The translations under genes and the position numbers were made by a program. The notes under the pieces are model-generated. The model was not told the origin of the DNA. It did not search any database and saw only the letters and a program-made list of their open reading frames with translations. Shown here piece after piece: positions 62,300 to 64,000 of a stretch of DNA of 64,000 nucleotides; within the stretch, counting starts at the first letter, position 1; each line of letters opens with the position of its first letter. The stretch lies in contig JAYEGL010000002.1 of assembly GCA_034659015.1 (NCBI GenBank), positions 434,001 to 498,000 of the forward strand, in the 5' to 3' direction. Source of the stretch: Maricaulis sp034659015. Its GTDB lineage: Bacteria; Pseudomonadota; Alphaproteobacteria; Caulobacterales; Maricaulaceae.

Positions 62300-64000
62300 C
62301 TAGCGGTTTTTCCGGTTCTCGATCAGATCGTCCACCACGGACGGGTCGGCCAGGGTCGAGGTGTCGCCCAGATTGCCGTAATCATTCTCTGCGATCTTGC
62401 GCAGGATGCGGCGCATGATCTTGCCCGAGCGCGTTTTGGGCAGGCCGGCCGTGGCGAACTGGATCAGGTCCGGCGTGGCCACCGGGCCGATCTCCTGGCG
62501 CACCCACGCCTTGATCCCGGCGATGTCCTCGTGCTCCGGGTCGCGTCCGCCCATCAGCGTGACATAGCAGTAGATGCCCTGGCCCTTCACATCGTGGGGA
62601 TAGCCCACCACGGCGGCTTCGGCGATATCGTCATGGGCGACCAGCGCGCTCTCGATTTCCGCCGTGCCCAGGCGGTGACCGGAGACGTTCAGCACATCGT
62701 CCACCCGGCCGGTGATCCACCAGTAGCCGTCGGCATCGCGCCGGGCGCCGTCGCCGGTGAAGTAATAGCCCGGATAGGCGGAGAAATAGGTGTCGATGAA
62801 GCGCTGGTGGTCGCCGTAGACGGTGCGCATCTGGCCGGGCCAGGAGCGGGCGATCACCAGATTGCCCTCGGCCGCGCCGTTGTCGGCCAGCCGGTTGCCC
62901 TCGGCATCCATCAGCGCCGGTTCGACCCCGAAGAAGGGTTTGGTCGCCGAACCCGGCTTCATGTCGATCGCGCCGGGCAGGGGGGTGATCAGCGCACCGC
63001 CCGTCTCGGTCTGCCACCAGGTATCCACGACCGGGCATCGGGCCTCGCCGACCACATTGTAGTACCAGTGCCAGGCCTCTGGATTGATCGGCTCGCCGAC
63101 CGTGCCCAGCAGGCGCAGGGAAGACCGGTCATGCTTTTTCACCGGTTCCTCGCCCTCGCGCATCAGGGCGCGGATGGCGGTCGGGGCGGTGTAGAAAGTG
63201 TTGACCTTGTGCTTGTCAACGACCTGCCAGAGACGGTCCGGGCCGGGCCAGGTGGGCACGCCCTCGAACATCAGCGTCGTGGCGCCGTTCGCCAGCGGGC
63301 CGTAGACGATATAGGTGTGGCCGGTCACCCAGCCGACATCGGCCGTGCACCAGTAGATCTCGCCGGGTTTGTAGTCGAAGACGTATTCATGCGTCATCGA
63401 CGCCCAGACCATGTAGCCGCCGGTGGTGTGCAGCACGCCCTTGGGCTTTCCGGTCGAGCCGGAGGTGTAGAGGATGAAGAGCGGGTCTTCCGCCGCCATC
63501 GGTTCCGGTTCGCAATCGGCCGTCTGTCCGGCGACGAGTGTTTCGTAATCCACGTCGCGGGTCTCGTCCCAGGCGATCTCCCCGCCGGTCCGCTTGACCA
63601 CGATCACATGGTCGACATCGCCGGCGCTTTCCAGCGCCTTGTCGACATTGGCCTTGAGCGGGATCGGCTTGCCGCCGCGCAGGCCTTCGTCGGCGGTGAT
63701 CACGAAACGGCTGTCGCAATCGGTGATGCGTCCGGCCAGCGCATCCGGCGAGAAACCGCCGAAGACCACGGAGTGGACCGCACCGATGCGGGCGCAGGCC
63801 AGCATGGCGTAGGCGGCCTCGGGGATCATGGGCATGTAGATCGTCACCCGGTCGCCCTTCTGCACGCCGACCGATTTCAGCCCGTTGGCCAGACGGCAGA
63901 CCGCCTCGTGCAGCTGGCGGTAGGTGATCGTCTGGCTGGTGTCCGGATCGTCGCCTTCCCAGATGATCGCCGTGTCGTCGGCGCGCTCGGCCAGGTGGCG
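62300..64000 (-). CDS. acs: Acetyl-CoA synthetase (5' end outside window)
   Basis: 566 codons are visible in frame to the window edge, so the N-terminus (about 80-90 residues) is missing. AMP-forming Acs that turns acetate into acetyl-CoA. Motifs: FILYTSGSTGKPKGVLHTTG (P-loop-like), WWQTETGGALITPLPG, YYFTGDGARRDADGYWWITGR and PKTRSGKIMRRILRK with the acetylatable catalytic Lys. Acs near aceA/aceB fits acetate and fatty-acid growth. The lipoprotein gene lies downstream on the same strand. Confidence 0.96.
   Translation of the reverse strand, partial: RHLAERADDTAIIWEGDDPDTSQTITYRQLHEAVCRLANGLKSVGVQKGDRVTIYMPMIPEAAYAMLACARIGAVHSVVFGGFSPDALAGRITDCDSRFVITADEGLRGGKPIPLKANVDKALESAGDVDHVIVVKRTGGEIAWDETRDVDYETLVAGQTADCEPEPMAAEDPLFILYTSGSTGKPKGVLHTTGGYMVWASMTHEYVFDYKPGEIYWCTADVGWVTGHTYIVYGPLANGATTLMFEGVPTWPGPDRLWQVVDKHKVNTFYTAPTAIRALMREGEEPVKKHDRSSLRLLGTVGEPINPEAWHWYYNVVGEARCPVVDTWWQTETGGALITPLPGAIDMKPGSATKPFFGVEPALMDAEGNRLADNGAAEGNLVIARSWPGQMRTVYGDHQRFIDTYFSAYPGYYFTGDGARRDADGYWWITGRVDDVLNVSGHRLGTAEIESALVAHDDIAEAAVVGYPHDVKGQGIYCYVTLMGGRDPEHEDIAGIKAWVRQEIGPVATPDLIQFATAGLPKTRSGKIMRRILRKIAENDYGNLGDTSTLADPSVVDDLIENRKNR

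Overview
The window is a GC-rich bacterial chromosome segment with tightly packed operons, very frequent 1-8 bp gene overlaps and many GTG starts. It carries system I cytochrome c maturation, a ScfR-type regulator divergent from isocitrate lyase, an acyl-CoA-centred catabolic gene set, a TonB-dependent receptor and short GC-rich palindromic intergenic repeats. Together these point to a marine or aquatic alphaproteobacterium, most likely near Hyphomonadales/Maricaulales; the taxonomic guess is inference. I see no phage, insertion sequence, CRISPR array or rRNA.

Layout. 0-4 kb: a periplasmic-TPR/EAL c-di-GMP protein, a DUF3883 nuclease-like protein, and tRNA-Ser(GCU). 4-9.2 kb: glutamate dehydrogenase, a glutaryl-CoA dehydrogenase plus enoyl-CoA hydratase pair, and a sodium/solute symporter. 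9.2-14 kb: a DUF1778-GNAT toxin-antitoxin module, then the ccmFGHI operon. 14-18.8 kb: a GAF-PAS histidine kinase, a membrane acyl desaturase, a CPBP protease, and a DUF2975/XRE pair behind a conspicuous palindromic operator. 18.8-27.8 kb: a 27-bp-arm perfect inverted repeat, then an eight-gene acyl-CoA degradation cluster (paired acyl-CoA dehydrogenases, SDR, ACAD11-like dehydrogenase, CoA ligase, MaoC hydratase, HSD17B4-like SDR, quinone-oxidoreductase-like MDR). 27.8-31.5 kb: DUF805, a secreted M28 peptidase, and a small secreted protein. 31-38 kb: diheme cytochrome and beta-helix lipoprotein pair, HxlR regulator, bile-acid-type symporter, amidohydrolase, GFA protein, CNNM protein. 38-48 kb: SDR, aldehyde dehydrogenase, GMC oxidoreductase, serine hydrolase, TonB-dependent receptor, small membrane protein and sterol-desaturase-family hydroxylase. 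48-54 kb: SLC13 permease, MgtC/DUF4010 protein, LOG protein, and a ferritin-like diiron protein. 54-57 kb: an MddA-like membrane methyltransferase, a SAM methyltransferase and a divergent GlxA-type regulator. 57-64 kb: ScfR regulator, isocitrate lyase, malate synthase A, a lipoprotein and the start-less part of acetyl-CoA synthetase.

The most interesting signal is a repeated palindrome, TGAAC-N3-GTTCA. Four perfect copies and one single-mismatch copy lie only in promoter regions between 32.7 and 52.5 kb. They stand in front of the beta-helix/cytochrome operon, the serine hydrolase/GMC/ALDH operon, the TonB receptor, the small membrane protein/sterol-desaturase operon and the ferritin-like protein. 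This looks like one regulon for taking up, hydrolysing and oxidising a hydrophobic substrate, which could feed the acyl-CoA cluster, the glyoxylate shunt and acetyl-CoA synthetase. The architecture is read directly from the sequence; the substrate and the regulator are unknown.
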